This document shows, one piece after another, positions 5,759 to 7,323 of a stretch of 7,323 nucleotides of DNA (within the stretch, counting starts at the first letter, position 1; the number at the start of each line of letters is the position of its first letter). This DNA is from SZUA-181 sp964601765 (GTDB taxonomy: Bacteria; Pseudomonadota; Zetaproteobacteria; Mariprofundales; Mariprofundaceae), in contig CAZROR010000083.1 in the NCBI GenBank assembly GCA_964601765.1, forward strand, positions 1-7,323, in the 5' to 3' direction. The notes below the pieces were generated by a model. The model saw only the letters and a list, made by a program, of their open reading frames with translations. It had not been told where the DNA came from and made no database searches. Made by a program: the position numbers and the translations under genes.

Positions 5759-6583
5759 ATGAATCACTTGCAGCAGATTATCGAAGAGGCCTGGGGCTGC
5801 CGCGATGCATGGACGGCCGACGATGTGGCCACCGAGGCCCGCGATGCGATTGAAAAGGCGATCACGCTGCTGGGCGAGGGCGGCGTGCGTGTCGCCGAGC
5901 GGGACAATGATGGCGTCTGGCAGGTCAATGCCTGGCTGAAAAAGGCCGTGCTGCTGTACTTCAAGCTGCACGACAACCGGCTGATGCGCGCCGGTGAGAT
6001 GAACTTCTTCGACAAGGTGCCGCTCAAGTTCTCCGGCTGGGGGGAAAGCGAGTTTCGCAAGGCCGGCATCCGTGTCGTGCCGCCGGCCACGGTGCGGCGC
6101 GGTGCTTATATCGCGCCACGTGCCGTGCTCATGCCCTCATATGTCAATATCGGCGCCTATGTGGATGAAGGCACGATGGTGGACACCTGGGCGACCGTGG
6201 GCTCCTGCGCCCAGATCGGCAAGAACTGCCACATCTCCGGTGGCGCCGGCATCGGTGGCGTGCTGGAACCCATCCAGGCCGGCCCCGTCATCATTGAGGA
6301 CAACTGCTTCATCGGCGCCCGCGCCGAGGTGGCTGAGGGAGTCATCGTGCGCGAGGGCTCCGTGCTGTCGATGGGCGTGTATCTCGGCAAATCCACGCGC
6401 ATCTACAACCGCGCCACGGACGAAATCCTCTACGGTGAGGTGCCTCCGTATTCCGTTGTTGTCTCCGGCTCCATGCCGGGCAAATCCGGTGGCCCGAACC
6501 TGTATTGTGCTGTGATCGTCAAGCAGGTGGACGAACGCACCCGCGCTAAAACGGGCATCACCGAACTGCTGCGCCAGTTCTAG
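5759..6583 (+). CDS. dapD: Tetrahydrodipicolinate N-succinyltransferase
   Basis: DapD transfers succinyl from succinyl-CoA to tetrahydrodipicolinate, giving the substrate of DapC; it commits carbon to the succinylase route for diaminopimelate and lysine. The 274-residue length is normal for the family. An alpha-helical N-terminal domain (about 1-100) is followed by a left-handed beta-helix of hexapeptide repeats (about 105-235), seen as the periodic I/V/A-G pattern through YVNIGAYVDEGTMVD and IEDNCFIGARAEVAEG. Asp142 (MVDTW) and Glu190 (ARAEV) correspond to the residues reported as important in the mycobacterial homologue. The C-terminus KTGITELLRQF is typical. GGAGAG at 5749-5754 provides the ribosome binding site. 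The gene is intact and close to dapC, with only the decarboxylase between them. Confidence 0.97.
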   Translation: MNHLQQIIEEAWGCRDAWTADDVATEARDAIEKAITLLGEGGVRVAERDNDGVWQVNAWLKKAVLLYFKLHDNRLMRAGEMNFFDKVPLKFSGWGESEFRKAGIRVVPPATVRRGAYIAPRAVLMPSYVNIGAYVDEGTMVDTWATVGSCAQIGKNCHISGGAGIGGVLEPIQAGPVIIEDNCFIGARAEVAEGVIVREGSVLSMGVYLGKSTRIYNRATDEILYGEVPPYSVVVSGSMPGKSGGPNLYCAVIVKQVDERTRAKTGITELLRQF

Positions 6584-6603
6584 CCGGAGCCGGCTACTCC
6601 CGG
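6584..6603 (+). terminator. Weak hairpin after dapD, possible terminator
   Basis: Directly after the dapD stop, CCGGAG (6584-6589) can pair with CTCCCGG (6597-6603) with one bulged C and a 7-base loop. No T tract follows, so it is at best an unusual terminator. A second small hairpin in the same 89-base convergent gap, TCGCG/CGCGA at 6646-6662 with a 7-base loop, is symmetric and could serve either direction, also without a T tract. Nothing else is visible in the gap. Confidence 0.22.
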
Positions 6604-6672
6604 AAAGGTACAGCCATAGCGCCCGTTCCTTGAGCCATGGAGCTGTCGCGGAATATGCGCGAACAGTAAAAC

Positions 6673-7038
6673 TCAAAGCCGGTAGGGAACACGCACACCC
6701 GGATGGTTTGCCGGGAAGTCGCGTGTATTACGGCTGACCAGCAGACAGGACTTCACCAGCGCAGTCGCCCAGATAATGGCATCCGGCAGGCGGATGCGAT
6801 GCTGCCGGCGCAGCGCCACCGCCTTCTCGGCCACCTCATCTGTCAGGGGAATCAGCCTGAACCGGTTCAGAAATCCACGAAGAACTTCCTGCTCGCCATC
6901 GGATTGTGCTCCGATCTGCACCTCCATCCATGTGACAACGCTGATTGCCGGATCGTCATACAAGGCCAGCTCCGCCCTGGCCTCCTCCCTGCCGTTGAGA
7001 TAGTCAATCAGGATATTGGTGTCGAATATGGCCTTCAC
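6673..7038 (-). CDS. vapC: PIN-domain ribonuclease toxin, VapC family
   Basis: VapC toxins are magnesium-dependent RNases that cleave tRNA or rRNA and stop translation unless bound by their VapB partner. This 121-residue protein is a complete PIN domain with the expected acidic residues: Asp6 in IFDTNILIDYL, Glu39 in WMEVQIG, Asp86 in RLPDAIIWATA and Asp107 in NTRDF. It begins with GTG at 7038, which shares GTGA with the antitoxin stop codon. No good Shine-Dalgarno precedes it, so translation is probably coupled to the antitoxin. All catalytic positions are present, so the toxin is likely active. It points toward dapD, ending 89 bases from it. The RNA target cannot be told from sequence. Confidence 0.92.
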   Translation of the reverse strand: MKAIFDTNILIDYLNGREEARAELALYDDPAISVVTWMEVQIGAQSDGEQEVLRGFLNRFRLIPLTDEVAEKAVALRRQHRIRLPDAIIWATALVKSCLLVSRNTRDFPANHPGVRVPYRL

Positions 7039-7283
7039 GAATCAGACGGCTCGTGGATAGTGGGAGCGCTCCATTCGTCGCGCAGTGCATGCTGATAGGC
7101 CAGCCCGTCCTGATGCCTGTCCCTCCAGAGCCCGAAGGCGGCATCCCGGCTGTCCGGGCTGTGGCGCCGCAAATAATCTTCGATTGCCTTGCGAATTGCC
7201 GCAGCCCTGGGCATGTGCGACTTCCGGCAAAGACGATCCAGCGCCTGGATGTCATGTTCCGGGATATCCACAATCGTGCGCAT
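7035..7283 (-). CDS. vapB: Ribbon-helix-helix antitoxin (VapB/CopG type)
   Basis: The 82-residue protein starts MRTIVDIPEHDIQALDRLC, the beta strand and first helix of an RHH DNA-binding domain; the second helix covers about 26-40 (RAAAIRKAIEDYLRR). RHH dimers bind operator DNA through the paired N-terminal strands. The C-terminal part, with AFGLWRDR and DGLAYQHALRDEW (residues 49-71), matches the toxin-wrapping tail I recall from antitoxins paired with PIN toxins. An in-frame open stretch continues upstream to at least 7322, but ATG 7283 starts exactly at the RHH strand and lies just after a good promoter, so longer starts would fall inside the promoter. No Shine-Dalgarno is visible. The antitoxin should neutralise the downstream toxin and repress the shared promoter. 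Confidence 0.88.
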   Translation of the reverse strand: MRTIVDIPEHDIQALDRLCRKSHMPRAAAIRKAIEDYLRRHSPDSRDAAFGLWRDRHQDGLAYQHALRDEWSAPTIHEPSDS

Positions 7284-7285
7284 GG

Positions 7286-7318
7286 CGATATCATATGACG
7301 ATATCATCCATTCATCAA
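7286..7318 (-). promoter_or_regulatory. vapBC promoter overlapping a repeated operator
   Basis: On the minus strand, TTGATG (complement of 7313-7318) and TATGAT (complement of 7290-7295) are 17 bases apart, a good sigma-70 promoter for vapB. On the plus strand the 9-base box CGATATCAT occurs twice, at 7286-7294 and 7299-7307, with a 13-base period; each holds the palindrome GATATC, and TCATATGA (7291-7298) is a further 8-base palindrome. The boxes cover the -10 and spacer, as expected for autorepression by RHH antitoxin dimers. The predicted transcript start, about seven bases past the -10, falls on or next to the vapB ATG. Confidence 0.6.
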
Positions 7319-7323
7319 CCAAG

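Noticed and set aside
6703..7095. Plus-strand open frame of 130 codons over the toxin
   Set aside because: It is antisense to the PIN-domain gene, has no recognisable domain and no ribosome binding site.
7284..7322. Longer antitoxin starting upstream of ATG 7283
   Set aside because: The extra codons lie inside the promoter and operator boxes, and the RHH strand begins exactly at the 7283 start.

Overview
This GC-rich window looks like a chromosomal core segment of a proteobacterium, most likely gamma- or betaproteobacterial. The clues are the succinylase branch of lysine synthesis (DapC of the type found beside dapD, followed by DapD), an argH followed by a YifL/LptM-like lipoprotein gene, and tightly overlapping genes. 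No species can be named from the sequence alone.

Layout from left to right. Positions 1-55 hold the 5' part of a tRNA-Thr(UGU) gene on the minus strand, cut by the window edge, with a candidate promoter at 69-96. Reading away from it on the plus strand is a short, rhodanese-less thiI (198-1352). After a 59-base gap with a small hairpin comes a tightly packed run: argH (1412-2800), a small lipoprotein gene (2793-3206, overlapping argH by 8 bases) and dapC (3203-4387, GTG start, GTGA overlap). Next is a 90-base gap largely filled by an imperfect palindromic repeat built from units of about 10 bases (4411-4474), then a fold-type III PLP decarboxylase (4478-5680). dapD (5759-6583) follows, with its own candidate promoter. 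On the opposite strand at the right end is a vapBC-type toxin-antitoxin pair (RHH antitoxin 7035-7283, PIN toxin 6673-7038), convergent with dapD.

How the genes relate. DapD makes the succinylated lysine/DAP intermediate and DapC transaminates it. The decarboxylase sits where a lysA would be expected, but several of its motifs depart from canonical LysA and look more like the BtrK / siderophore / exosortase-associated decarboxylases, so its substrate is open. ArgH finishes arginine synthesis. The lipoprotein is probably an outer-membrane-anchored protein with a fibronectin-III-like domain and shares the operon rather than the pathway. ThiI modifies U8 of tRNAs and has no metabolic tie to the operon. 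The vapBC pair is an accessory module with a promoter/operator of repeated CGATATCAT boxes and a predicted transcript start on or next to the antitoxin start codon.

I saw no CRISPR array, insertion sequence, phage gene or clearly new multi-gene system. The points most worth following up are the identity of the decarboxylase, the palindromic repeat directly in front of its start codon, the CxxC motif in the short ThiI, and the probably leaderless antitoxin.
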